Assembly: GCA_027604505.1 (NCBI GenBank)
Contig: JADIIX010000355.1
Span: 1-11,534, forward strand
DNA: 11,534 nt
Direction of reading: 5' to 3'
Origin: Gonapodya sp. JEL0774
Lineage: Eukaryota; Monoblepharomycota; Monoblepharidomycetes; Monoblepharidales; Gonapodyaceae
This document shows positions 1-9,130 of the stretch, piece by piece. Both the position numbers and the translations under genes were made by a program. The first letter of the stretch is position 1. Each line of letters opens with the position of its first letter. The notes beneath the pieces were generated by a model that saw nothing but the letters and a program-made list of their open reading frames with translations, was not told the DNA's origin and ran no database searches.

Positions 1-2
1 CA

Positions 3-38
3 TGACGTGGATCTAGAGCCGCGGTAGCAAAACAAATG
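3..38 (+). repeat. Left terminal inverted repeat
   Basis: This repeat pairs in inverted orientation with 11496-11532. The shared blocks are CGTGGATCT, AGCCGCGG and TAGCAAAA, followed by AATG after two mismatches. In total 31 of 36 aligned positions match, with one single-base gap (the right copy has GCGGG where the left has GCGG). Similarity stops after about position 38: the next 40 bases do not align with the other end. Confidence 0.8.
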
Positions 39-85
39 AACTCCTTCCGCGCCCCTGACATATTCGTTAGTTTTTCATAGGAACC

Positions 86-697
86 TTACCTGGGCGGTGT
101 ACACGTGCCGGTAGAAGCTGCTCGCACGTGTTGGCACCCCAGGTGGCAACAAGGGAGCCGACGACACTGCACCCGAGTAGGAACGACCACATTAAAATGG
201 GGACGGGGTACCACCCTATCCACCAGGGGATATTGTGCGCGTTGGAGGAATGACATTAGACACGGCAGGCAGACCGGAAACTTCTGTAACCCGTCCCAGC
301 TTGCCCTACGGTCCCCACACTTTCTCTTGACTGCACTGTAATTGCTAGCGCTGACCTCGACAGCGGCCGTGGTCCCTGCGACAATCAAAGTCCCATAGCG
401 GCTCTTGATTAATTTCACCACAAACCCAGCGAGGACCAAGCTGCAGAGAAGCGCCGCACTCGCACTCGCTACCGTTGTTGTTTCCTGTGGAGCAAACGAA
501 AGTGTGCGTACGGGAAGCACAAATTCCAAGTCCATACTTCCGATATCCGCTGCCTGATCAGTGAAGTTGCCTGAGGCGGAGAGGCTGACTGAAACAGCAT
601 GACCCTTCAACGAGGACAGGGCCGCGGCGGTTAGTCTCCACGCTACATGTCCCACGCGGTCTGCACCTTGTCTAGCACCAGACGCGGGCGTTGCCAA
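86..697 (-). other. Weak minus-strand open frame, possible exon with a membrane segment
   Basis: A 203-codon frame is open on the minus strand, but it has no ATG at its upstream end, so it would have to be an internal exon or start later (first ATG in the GSMDLEF segment). The middle part contains a hydrophobic run, ASASAALLCSLVLAGFVV, followed by basic KLIKSRY, which could be one transmembrane helix. The downstream third is rich in Cys, Arg and Pro and reads like non-coding sequence. I recognise no family. It could be a captured exon, a relic, or a chance frame in GC-rich DNA near the left terminus. Confidence 0.2.
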
Positions 698-1289
698 CCG
701 CCTGGACAGTTCTTACGTGGCGGGTAATGAAGATTGCATAAGGGTTTTTGGGGGACCCCCACAGAAACATGGTACGTTGTTTGGTAGGATTGAATTATTG
801 CGCAGCGGCCCCATTTGACGATGGGCTGTGTTTCCACGATCACTGGCCAACCCGTCTTCCTGTCTCCTTACTCTGGCCCGGGCCCATATCTGGCACCCTA
901 CCAGACCAGCCAACTCGATCGCGGACTTTCACCGGTGAGAATAAATAGAATCCTGGATGGACTGGGCGGGAAGGTACGTCGGCTGTGTCCTCGATGGGGA
1001 TGAGGCCCGTAAAGGGCTGGAGTCTTCATCAGTGAGAGGGGGGTCGAGGGAGTGTTGGTGAGAGAAGGAAGGTTGAAGAGGTTCCGATTGATGGGGGGGA
1101 GTTGGTTTTATGAGATGGTTGTGAGGGGTCTGGCGGGATCGAAAGATGTCGGTGCTGGATCCGAGAGCACAATTACTCGAAAAGGATGGAATTCCACAAT
1201 GACCCATACTGAGCAATGGACAGAAAACCGACATGGTCACTGTGGCCGCCTGTTGATACCAGCATTCTGTTCCGCAACACCCCCACTAG
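698..1289. other. Stretch without a supported gene
   Basis: Short frames occur on both strands and none has good splice or start support. Bases 1034-1100 are purine-rich on the plus strand (runs of G and GA). On the minus strand this gives Pro/Ser-rich readings in two frames, which is typical of compositional bias rather than coding. Confidence 0.4.
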
Positions 1290-2369
1290 ATCAGGCCCAC
1301 TTCCCGTGCGCGTTCATTGTGTTCAATTGCGCCCCCTTTCCGACAGTTTCCACAACGGGTAGGGGAGTTGAAGCCGATCGGTGCTTCAAAAATTGAAGAT
1401 AGCACAAACAAGACGTGCAAAACAAGATCCTCTCCGAAGGGATAAATGAGGATTCGTGGTTGTTGTATTGTCATTGTGCACGTGAAAGAGGTTGCCATGG
1501 GGACCTCAAATTGTAGACTATCCAAGGCAATTGTAATGGAAGTAGAGCATCGCTGGGTTCGCTGCAATTTGACACCGCCTCCAGCTGGCAAATCCTATCT
1601 CTTGCAGCCCCGCCACACATATCATGATACTGAGATAATCATACCGGCGAATCAATCGACACCTGAACACACCAGTTGAGCTTTTACGATGTGGCATCCC
1701 ATCCAGCCACCACATAATCCGCGATTTCCGGAAAGGCCAACTCTTGCTTTCTGGCACAGACGCGCTGCCAACGCTGACACGACCTGAGGATGCCCTGGTG
1801 GATAAAGTGAGCCCTTTCAGTCAGCTATCCGGGGTGAGACTAGTGGTTACCACAAGCGCAGTAAGTTCCCTGAGCCTGGTACTTACAGGATGACTGTATC
1901 ATGCAGTGTAGAAGGAGCGAAGCGCATGTACCGATGGGATGTTTGGAATAGTAGAATTCTCAGACCACCTGAATAGCTTCCTGTATTTCTGATTGCTTTG
2001 AGTCGCATCAGATGGTTTTGGTGGCACCCTCTCATTGTCCTGATGAAGAATGCCGCGAGCGACTGAGACAACAACTTCCTCGTTGGATCCACAGACAATC
2101 GAAGAAGAGGATAACCGTTCTTCCTTGAAAGCACTTAAGATTTCGGCGGGCAGAAAGGTGGATTGAATCGCCCATGAAGGCAAGCAAATAGGCAGAGAGG
2201 TGTAAAGCTGCCATGGCAGAGGTATCATACAACCGAAGCGCCTCCCCGGAATGAAGATACTAGCGTGCAAGATCTTCCACTTCCAATTCAGATGCCCTGT
2301 GTACGTTGGAATGAGATATCCGAAGAAAACGGTTTGAGTTGTTCGTATTCGGTCAGGTATTGGGACGGG
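1290..2369 (-). pseudogene. Decayed spliced gene, function unknown
   Basis: On the minus strand, protein-like segments follow each other but are broken. Upstream, a frame with ASELEVEDLAR runs into a TAG at 2260-2262 and continues in the same frame as YLHSGEALRLYDTSAMAAL. Near 2140-2190 the better frame shifts to one with ILSAFKEERLSSSS and NEEVVVSVARGILHQDNERV (1900-2145), which hits a TGA just before a GTAAGT donor at 1886. A 62-nt intron (1825-1886) joins in phase 0 to 1684-1824, containing KQELAFPEIADYVVAGWDA. A GTAAAA donor there can join in phase to a segment with IMICVAGLQEIGFASW. A last segment near 1390-1530 contains ATSFTCTMTIQQPRILIYPF. No family is recognised. Two stops plus a frame break suggest a pseudogene, although a different splice pattern might avoid some of them. 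Confidence 0.4.
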
Positions 2370-2374
2370 TACAG

Positions 2375-2750
2375 AATCTAGACCCTATGTGGAATCAAAG
2401 AGGAGGATGTTCCAGAACAGATATGGAAAGAAGGACATGATACCGGCGTCAACCCTACGGACACTCTTCAACCAGTTCGGGTCACAAATGGATCAGAAGT
2501 TGGTGGGACATTCGCGGGCACATGCAGACTCCGCCACCCCAATTCTGGTTTACATTTCTTTGCGAAAACGGTGATTGTAATTGATGATCAAGGATATATC
2601 GCGAACACGTTGAGACTGGGCTCATTAAATGCACTGATGACTGAACCCCGAACCGTATGGAGGCAAGCTGACACCGCACTCAACCTCCTCCCAACATCAT
2701 TCGTTTTTGAACCTCTATCCTTGCAAATAAGCCACGGACAACTAACTTGA
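2375..2750. other. Upstream region of the 2751 gene, no supported gene
   Basis: A short plus-strand frame (2389-2574, beginning MESKRRMFQNRYGKK) is open but has no splice junction in phase with the gene that follows. The region just before the ATG at 2751 should hold that gene's promoter and leader. I see no clear TATA box in the last 100 bases. Confidence 0.3.
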
Positions 2751-5044
2751 ATGGCCGCTGCGGCTGATCCTCGATATCCGCTTTGGAGACAAACCGCTGT
2801 CCTTATAACTGAAGTATTTCACATGCTCCAGAGAACGAATCCCAATGACATACCGGGACACTTCGTGTCTGAGATCCACGCTCTGAAGTCGGATCTGCTC
2901 AAAATCTATCATGAAATTTCGACTGGCATTGTTGAGCCGTTCAAGGGCGTGCAGGCTGAAGAGCTGGAGGCCATGTGAGCGTTGGTTCGCATAGTCATGA
3001 ACTCAACTTTTGTCTCTCAACGAGCGCCCTCCCCGTTTCAGCGAGCTACTCTTGCCTATCCTACACCGCTGTTTTCTCATCGTTCCTCGCGACAAGAATG
3101 CAAAACTGTACCGTGCTATCTTCCCTCTGAGAGTCTTCAACCCCGAAAACATTAAGCAATCCACCCTTTCTCTTTCATTTTGGCAGTTGATGGAGAACCA
3201 CCTGGCAACTTTTGATAGCGCAACTGACTTGTTCGGGAAATCTATTGCGAGTCGCCTAAATAAGATACAGTTCAACCAGCAGTTGCTTAAGTGGTTTCAA
3301 ACAAACTATCGGTGGCAGTGGCTGGATTTATTCTTGCAACAGGAGCGTACCACGGAGAATGATCTGAGAAATTGGCTTGGTAGGAGGTCATCCATGTCAC
3401 TCTCACGTTCTGTTAGCTCCGATTAGGCTCAAATCTTCGGCGACAGGAAAGTCCGGAACACCCAGTAATGATCTCGTGCTGAAGACCAAACCACTGCTGA
3501 TGGGATGTGAGATTCTACAGAGCAAACTTTTTGAAGGATTTAACATTCCTGATCGCTATGTGAGTTTATCTCTTGTTTCGGTGCCCGCTCCAATCGTACC
3601 CAATGTCCCCGTTCCTTGTTTAATGTTCCAGGTTGCCCCATTCACCTACACTGAAGGTGCCTTCCTTTACATTGTGAGTGTTGTGAGTTTTGAATACCTT
3701 TGACCTGGTAGCCACTGTTGAATCCGTGTCAGACAAAGGAATTTATTTCATTTGCCGCTGAAAACATGGAACACGTCATGGAGCACTGATTACGCCTACA
3801 ATGGTGGTGAATATTACTGGATCTTGGTAGGGGAAAATGGAGACTGCGTGAGACTGGAGGTCTCAGATCTCTCAGTTCCTGGCAAAATGCTGGTGATCAA
3901 GGCCGCCGGCCATAAATTTCACTACCGCTTTGAAAGCACAGAGGATTTATCACAGACGTGGGACGAGATCAGAGATCTCGAGAACTGGGCGGGTGAGGTG
4001 GTCAAGAAACTGCACCGAGAGAACAAGAATTTCCAAATTTTATCGAGAGGCGACGCCGTAAGTTCAGGGAAGCAACCTGTTGCAAAAAGACGCAAGAAGT
4101 TATGTAATCCCGGCTTTGCTTTTTTCTGTCCCATTTCGAAGCATATGATGGATATCAAGAAGGTTCCGTTGCGAGTCAACATGTTGTCACTTGATATTTT
4201 ACTGCAAACTACCACTTTTCTTAGATTATTTTGTCCAAATTTCTGACACCACCAACCACACCGGCATCTGCAATGGAAGTCCACACTCAGTTTGATATTT
4301 TGTTACAAACTGAGAAGTGGGCGTCGCAGATTCCAGATATTGAGGCCTGTATGAATGCAGACTATGTCCGTGATAAGTTTAAAGAGATTGCGAAGATGAT
4401 GAGGAGAAGGAAGGAGGACAGGAATGTGGACGCTCTGCTTGCTCATGGGTACCAGCAGATTTTTCGTGAGTTCTTCAAAATTTAGATCATGTCACATTGC
4501 GGACTTCCAATGCTTAGGGACCAGAGCTACGCAATCAACATCTTTCAGAGAATTGATTGCTCCGCAAGAACAGTCCCTGGAAGCGTCCCTGATGGTGTCA
4601 GTCCCCTCTGTCTCTTTGAATGATTTCACAAAGGTGAATATTTCATTCGTATCTCATTCTGCAGGTAACTCAGGTCTGCTACCTATTTTGTAGCAAGTTC
4701 TTGAGTTCAGATACAGTCACCCGAAGAGAAATCGTCTGCATCCGGCACTCAGTGACAACGAGCAACTGAAAGTCTTACGGTTTCACGCAACCCTAGAGGC
4801 ACAGTTCAGATGGAACGGAAACCTGCGGTTTGCGAGAATTGCTTACTCTATGTTTTATCATTTGGATCATATGGATAAAGAGGCACAAAGAGCAGTCATC
4901 ATCGAGAACCATACACAACAGATAGCGACCGCAAATGGTAAGAATAAGACTATTTCCATGAGTTGTATGTTTTCTGAACGTATGATGCTCTGTTTTACAG
5001 AACTTCGCCAGAGGGACGAGAGGAGGGGGAGCTCGTCTAGATAA
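2751..5044 (+). CDS. Nine-exon gene for an unrecognised ~571-residue protein, one frame break
   Basis: Function unknown; I recognise no domain. Proposed exons are 2751-2974, 3042-3379, 3417-3559, 3632-3673, 3733-4057, 4225-4465, 4518-4633, 4694-4937 and 5001-5044. All eight junctions match in phase, and most donors are GTGAGT, GTGAGC or GTAAGT. The start is the ATG of MAAAADPRYPLWRQ. The product looks soluble and mostly helical in its first third (RYPLWRQTAVLITEVFHMLQ; FWQLMENHLATFDSATDLFG). A middle part looks strand-rich (GGEYYWILVGENGDCVRLEV; GKMLVIKAAGHKFHYRF). A helical part follows with a basic patch, KMMRRRKEDR, and near the end comes RFARIAYSMFYHLDHMDKEA. There is no signal peptide or membrane helix. 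One break is present: exon 5 reaches TGA at 3787 in the incoming frame, while the clearly coding continuation (TDYAYNGGEYYW) starts in the +1 frame at 3785. The total exon length, 1717 nt, is one base more than a multiple of three. The 3380-3416 intron is only 37 nt. Exon 6 could be preceded by a small extra exon (see 4191-4311). Confidence 0.65.
3781..3789 (+). other. Single-base frame break in exon 5 of the 2751 gene
   Basis: The incoming frame reads ENMEHVMEH then stops at TGA 3787-3789. The outgoing frame is shifted by one base and reads TDYAYNGG from 3785. No GT-AG pair can bridge these few bases, and using the second frame back to 3733 would clash with the phase of the 3674-3732 intron. 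It is either a real inactivating indel or a sequence error. Confidence 0.6.
4191..4311 (+). repeat. Short local duplication, 20 bp, copies 101 bp apart
   Basis: Bases 4191-4210 and 4292-4311 are 17/20 identical. Each would encode DILLQT, and all three differences are synonymous in that frame. The second copy lies in exon 6 of the 2751 gene; the first lies in what my model treats as the 4058-4224 intron, but it is open there in the upstream frame (from 4142 after an acceptor at 4141). Confidence 0.5.
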
Positions 5045-5187
5045 CCATGCGCGATTGCAGAGTTCGATTTTTGACCACTCTACCCAATACAGAGCAAATT
5101 TTTCAGCCAGCTATTCACATTAACGTACATTCAGCTGTTCGTCCATAAACTATTCGTGTTCGCCGGGGTCGGTTTCAATTTGATTTG

Positions 5188-5242
5188 TTTCTTTCTTTCT
5201 TTCTCTTTTTTCTGTGATTTATTTTTATTATTATTATTATTA
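5188..5242 (+). repeat. Microsatellites (TTTC)n and (TTA)6
   Basis: A TTTC run at about 5188-5204 is followed by T-rich sequence and then six perfect TTA units at 5225-5242. They lie about 150-200 bp after the stop of the 2751 gene, in its 3' flank. Confidence 0.9.
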
Positions 5243-5443
5243 TTTTGTCTTTTTGTGGTTTGATAACATTTCAATTGTAGGGAAATGAAATGAGTTTTGT
5301 TCCAATCGAAACCCGACGTTGACCTTCTGTATTCTGAAACTGCTGGATCGGATCGTGAAGGATATATGGTGACCACAGGGCCGTGTGCGAATAAAGAGCC
5401 ATACTGGTACGGCGAGAAAGCCATACTTCATGTTTGACTAAGT

Positions 5444-5519
5444 TGCTTGAAGGGTAGCACAGGACCACAAGGCAACATTCCACGATGCTTGAACAGGTAG
5501 CAGAGGACCACCATGCGAC
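5444..5519 (+). repeat. Imperfect tandem repeat, two ~33-bp copies, period 42
   Basis: TGCTTGAAGGGTAGCACAGG at 5444 onward recurs as TGCTTGAACAGGTAGCAGAG at 5486 onward, and the match continues through GACCAC to a GC-AC ending in both copies. On the minus strand both copies contain VVLCY in one frame. No gene is supported here, so the role is unknown. Confidence 0.65.
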
Positions 5520-5827
5520 GTTTGGTTCTTTTGGCTGAAATTAGGTAAATGGGAGCCTCCGTCCGTCCTTCAGAACAGTCACCCCAAAGATAAATAGAAC
5601 GTGGAAGTGGCTGCTTATGACAGATCAAGCATATTCGGATATAAATATCATCTCGGTGCTTCAAATGCTGCAGGAAACCTCCAGAACAAAGTACGCGCAC
5701 TATGTTTGAAAGCAACACATCCACGTTGAATCAATCTACTCTGATACATGTTCCGATATACTTGTAATACCTCACTCCGCATCAGTGTACAACAGCTGCA
5801 ACACAGTAACCTCCCTCCGGCAATACT

Positions 5828-7983
5828 TCATACGTACTCCAAATCAGTCGGACTCTCGTGCATGAAGAAGACTTGCTCGGACCATTTGGACGAGTGAAGT
5901 CGTTCATCAGGGTTGAATACCAGGAGTTGTGACAAAAAACTTTGCAGGGCTATGCAGAACGATCAAATCGCAAGTTTCGTGTGAGGACGTGGTTATCAAA
6001 AGAAATAAGTGGAAACATAAAGAGAAGGGGCATTGACGAACAAACGTGGGATATCGGATTGGGCATCCGCGGACCGTGTATGCATACTTTCCACATCTTC
6101 AAATTCAAAGTCCAACATCGCAATCTTGGCCGCACATGAAAAAAGTCATGTGATAAACTCATGATTCCAGAACAGCTAACCTGGGCTTGGTTTATGAGTG
6201 CAATCGATTTTCTGCCAAACTTGCTGGTTGAGCTGTAGATGCTCCTCTAAGCATCACCAGAACAATTCAAAATGCTTGAGTTCTATTGCCCTGACCACTG
6301 GCGCTCACCATTCTCCCAGGCTTCCCGAAATAAGGCCTCCAGAATGTTTTTCTGCTTGGGCGCCAGGAGCTTGAACATTGCTGACCCAACTGCCCAGATA
6401 TCCACAGAAGTCGCTGTCTCTCTTTCCGCTATTTCAGCTCTGAGAAATTGCGGGGGAGTCTGACAGTTGGGAGCTGGACGGGGACGGATTTTGCCGGCGG
6501 GGTACGGACTGTCCAAGTAAAAGCTAAACCCAAAGTCCACAAGCTATCAGGAGGAAGCACAGGTGGTTTAAACTGAATGGCACTCTTGCAGTAGCTATAC
6601 TCACCACGATCTCATCATCAACAATCAATACGTTGGTTTCACTTGGCTCCCCGTGGGCAATTTGGGGGCGGGCAGCTCTTTTCCCTTTTCCAACACCGGC
6701 CATTCGAGTTCCGTGTATCTCTTGAATTGCTAAAGGAATTCGCTTGATCCACTTGCGAGCCTCCACCACTGTCAAGTGCGCTGCGTTTGCTATAAGTGTT
6801 TCCAATCTGAGCACCCTGGGTTGACCTCCAGTGGATCGACTGTTAGCTGGACTTTCTACGCCCCCTTTTGGTCGACTCCTTTCTGAGACATCTTCCATGA
6901 TAATGAGGTCACAGAAGGATGGGTCGAATATGTTGTATGTGTGAGGGAAGCGGACAAGATAGTATCCTAGAATCTCCGGAACACAACGACATTCGTGAAG
7001 TTTGTGCAACATCAGGGGTTCTGCCAGGGGGTGGATCGGTTTACCACCGCTGAGACTAGATGCCTTGAAGATGTCGGGTTTTGTGGCACCATGCTTCAGC
7101 TGCATACTGTGGTGAAATTGGCAGTATGACTCTTCATCGAAGTGTGTGAGTGGGTGTGTAGGGGAGTGGCCAGATCTTTTACGAGATTTGTGAGCAAACT
7201 TGAAGACCTTGAAGAGAACACAAAAACCTTGAACAAGTGAGCGAAAAGATGACATTACAAAGAATATGCTCACATACCCTCGGAATCCCTGTTTGCTTTT
7301 CTTGGACACCAAAAACGATTCCAAATCCTGCTTTTGCAATTGGGTCGACGGTTTCCCAGTTGAATGAAAGAGCGATGCGAGGCGTCATGATGTACTGAAT
7401 TGTCCCCAGTACAATGTCCCTCTTGAGGATTGCCATCTCGATTGACGCTGTTGTCAGCACTCCATTATCAAAACGATAGTCCAGAGCATTGAACAAGATC
7501 TCATGGAAATCCGGGTCTGGTACTTGACGAATGCGATGCCTCAACAAGGCGAGTACTGTCATTGATGGATTTACGTCACCTCCAACAGGGAGGGAGCACA
7601 CACTTTGATAGAATCAGACGATCGACTCACAGTGATCGTCATCTCCACCCAGTCTTAGATCTCGAACGAGCGTTGATTTGTATTCGTTGAACAGCAATGC
7701 TGATTCATGGTAACGCGTTGGATGGACTGTTTGGTAGACTCAAAGGGTCAACGGTCTCACGATATCGCATTGCGGTGTCCATGATGGCGCTAAACACAGC
7801 CGACTCTTTAGCGAGAGTGGCGTTCAGACGGAGGAGGCGATTGGCAAGTGTTGGCACACCCTGCGTGTGGGGTTTCAGACGCAGCGGTCGCGGGTCGTGG
7901 AGATTGCCAGGGATGATAATGTTGACGTTTTCTGCGCTTGTTGCCATTTTTTCGAGAACGGGATTCAAGAGAGCGTATAGCAT
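5828..7983 (-). CDS. Eight-exon protein kinase-like gene (~565 residues), atypical catalytic loop
   Basis: Proposed exons on the minus strand are 7983-7761, 7726-7631, 7579-7278, 7207-6605, 6543-6309, 6246-6181, 6096-6046 and 5949-5828. They total 1698 nt with every junction in phase. Residues ~1-180 are an unrecognised N-terminal region. Kinase landmarks then appear in order: a glycine loop IAKAGFGIVFGV (~187-198); the VAIK equivalent VFK (K210); a ~60-residue insert; the helix-C Glu in AEPLMLHKL (E270); the catalytic loop HGEPSETNVLI (H392, N399); VDFGFSF (D411); TPPQF in the APE region; SVDIWAVG (D456); and LLVFNPDERL (R542), the late C-lobe motif. Two points are odd. The catalytic HRD Asp is Glu (E394), and the first two loop glycines are Ala. 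The ATP Lys, loop Asn and DFG Asp are kept, so weak activity or a pseudokinase are both possible. The 7727-7760 intron is only 34 nt. The last two introns (6097-6180 and 5950-6045) have weaker donors; stopping at 6283 instead would lose the R542 motif. The start at 7983 is the least certain end. Confidence 0.65.
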
Positions 7984-8149
7984 GCAAGTTAAGTTCGTCA
8001 CACCGAAGGAAATTCAGCTGAAGTTCCCGTTGAGAACCGGAGAAGCCAAAGTTCAGAGAAGAGTATATGAAAATTTTCTTGGACAATATACATTTGTAAC
8101 ACCACAAAAATAGAAAATACTGATTCGTTCGTCCGTCTTGGCATCCTGC

Positions 8150-8902
8150 GGGATCCCTCAAACTGATTTCAGAATCCACCTTGCACGTTGCCCCCGACGA
8201 CCGCTGCGTTTTCAGGTTTACAATTGCAAAGTCCATCTATCTAATACTCTCTCGGTGCTCATCACGAACCGTAACTACCAGGTTGAAAGGGACGTTCTTG
8301 CCCACAACTGACAAAATGGATGACAGACGGAACTCACGGGAGTTGCGACACAGAACGGTCTCAGCATACCGATTCGGTTGCTCTATGCGCCTCAATTTGA
8401 CAAGTCTGGACTGAAATATTTATCTCTCTCCGGTGATTTGATTGCTGTTGGACGTTGGCCGGCGGTGACCCATGTATCCGCATGAACCGCCATCGCCCAA
8501 TTTCCACCTAGGCGTTTTACGCGCAGAGACATCTGAGGATGCCAACTCGCTTGCCTTATCTGTATTTCTGGAGGAAGCGCAGGTGAGCGACCTGTTCTCT
8601 ACGATTCCGTGAAGGTACGATATCTCGTTCGACCTCGCTCGTCTTTCAACTGATGCAGAACAGATTTCGACCGTAGGCCGTAGAGGTGAGTAGTTTGGAT
8701 TTGGGCATATATATGAGGTACCACGCCCTGGATTGGAACTAAGTGGGCATCAGGGGGACCGGACTTAAAGGGAATTGTTATTCATCGGTGGGCAGACAGT
8801 ACAATGCCCTGAGGATTGAAAAATGCATCAATGGGAGACGACGAATCCACTGTAAAGGGACAGCTGTACGGATTAGATGGGAGTCGACGAGAGAGCCGTG
8901 AC
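8150..8902 (+). CDS. Possible small split gene or relic, function unknown, 5' end unresolved
   Basis: A phase-consistent chain can be built: a frame through 8213-8281 (VYNCKVHLSNTLSVLITNRN), a 45-nt intron 8282-8326 with an ACTGAC branch-like site, and exon 8327-8453 (PIRLLYAPQFDKSGLKYLSL, then SGDLIAVGR). A 58-nt intron 8454-8511 follows, then exon 8512-8582 (LRAETSEDANSLALSVFLEE), intron 8583-8663 and exon 8664-8685. A further exon from 8771 to a TGA at 8899-8901 is possible but weak. The LSLSGDLIAVG pattern is reminiscent of beta-propeller-like C-terminal parts of fungal F-box proteins, but no F-box is visible and this is only an impression. The donors GTTGAA and GTTGGC are weak. Without the 45-nt intron, the frame has two TGA stops. 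The upstream exon was not found. Confidence 0.35.
8706..8715. promoter_or_regulatory. TATA-like AT palindrome
   Basis: CATATATATG lies about 420 bp upstream of the ATG at 9131. It is AT-rich in a balanced context and could serve a promoter, but the distance is long and it falls inside a possible intron of the 8150-8902 gene. Confidence 0.15.
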
Positions 8903-9130
8903 GCCGATCGTTGGATTGGCCGAGGTTGAGTGCAACCAGTATGTCCACCAAGAGAGAATGCAAGCCAAATGGGGACGATTCCTTCCTTATTAGAAAACCG
9001 ATCGATAGTATGAATTTGACTGTAGTTTCGTGAGCACATTGGTACATAAACTAATGCAAGAGATGATATCACATGTCAGGAACTAAGCCTAAACCCTTTG
9101 ACTTCCGCCGTCATCCAAAACCTTGAACCC

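Larger units (their letters stand above)
5045..5827. other. Intergenic stretch between two convergent genes
   Basis: The plus-strand gene ends at 5044 and the minus-strand kinase-like gene ends at 5828, so this is shared 3' flank. It holds the microsatellites, the 42-bp tandem repeat and an AATAAA at 5391-5396 on the plus strand. Minus-strand frames at 5131-5724 are open but have no supported start or splice sites. Confidence 0.45.

Noticed and set aside
3003-3275. Minus-strand frame opposite exon 2 of the 2751 gene
   Set aside because: It is the antisense of a well-supported plus-strand exon with matching splice phases on both sides.
3922-4284. Minus-strand 120-codon frame with a Cys-rich start
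   Set aside because: It is antisense to exons 5 and 6 of the 2751 gene and has no splice support of its own.
6046-6125. Frame with KIAMLDFEFEDVESMHT read as a second kinase DFG segment
   Set aside because: Only its second half is needed as an exon of the existing kinase gene (phase-matched acceptor at 6097). The DFEF part falls in the intron, and no catalytic loop precedes it.
7697-8113. Plus-strand frame of 138 codons opposite the first kinase exons
   Set aside because: The minus strand has phase-matched splice sites and joins to a recognisable kinase. Most of this frame is Arg-rich and looks like a shadow, though its last ~40 codons were kept as a possible clue in the findings.
8302-8326. 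Two TGA codons interpreted as nonsense mutations in the 8150-8902 gene
   Set aside because: Both fall within a plausible 45-nt intron (8282-8326) whose donor and acceptor keep the frame and which has an ACTGAC branch-like site, so they need not be stops.
8778-9072. Two overlapping minus-strand frames of about 90 codons
   Set aside because: They look moderately protein-like but lack upstream exons, in-phase splice sites and motifs; two competing frames over the same bases suggest chance.
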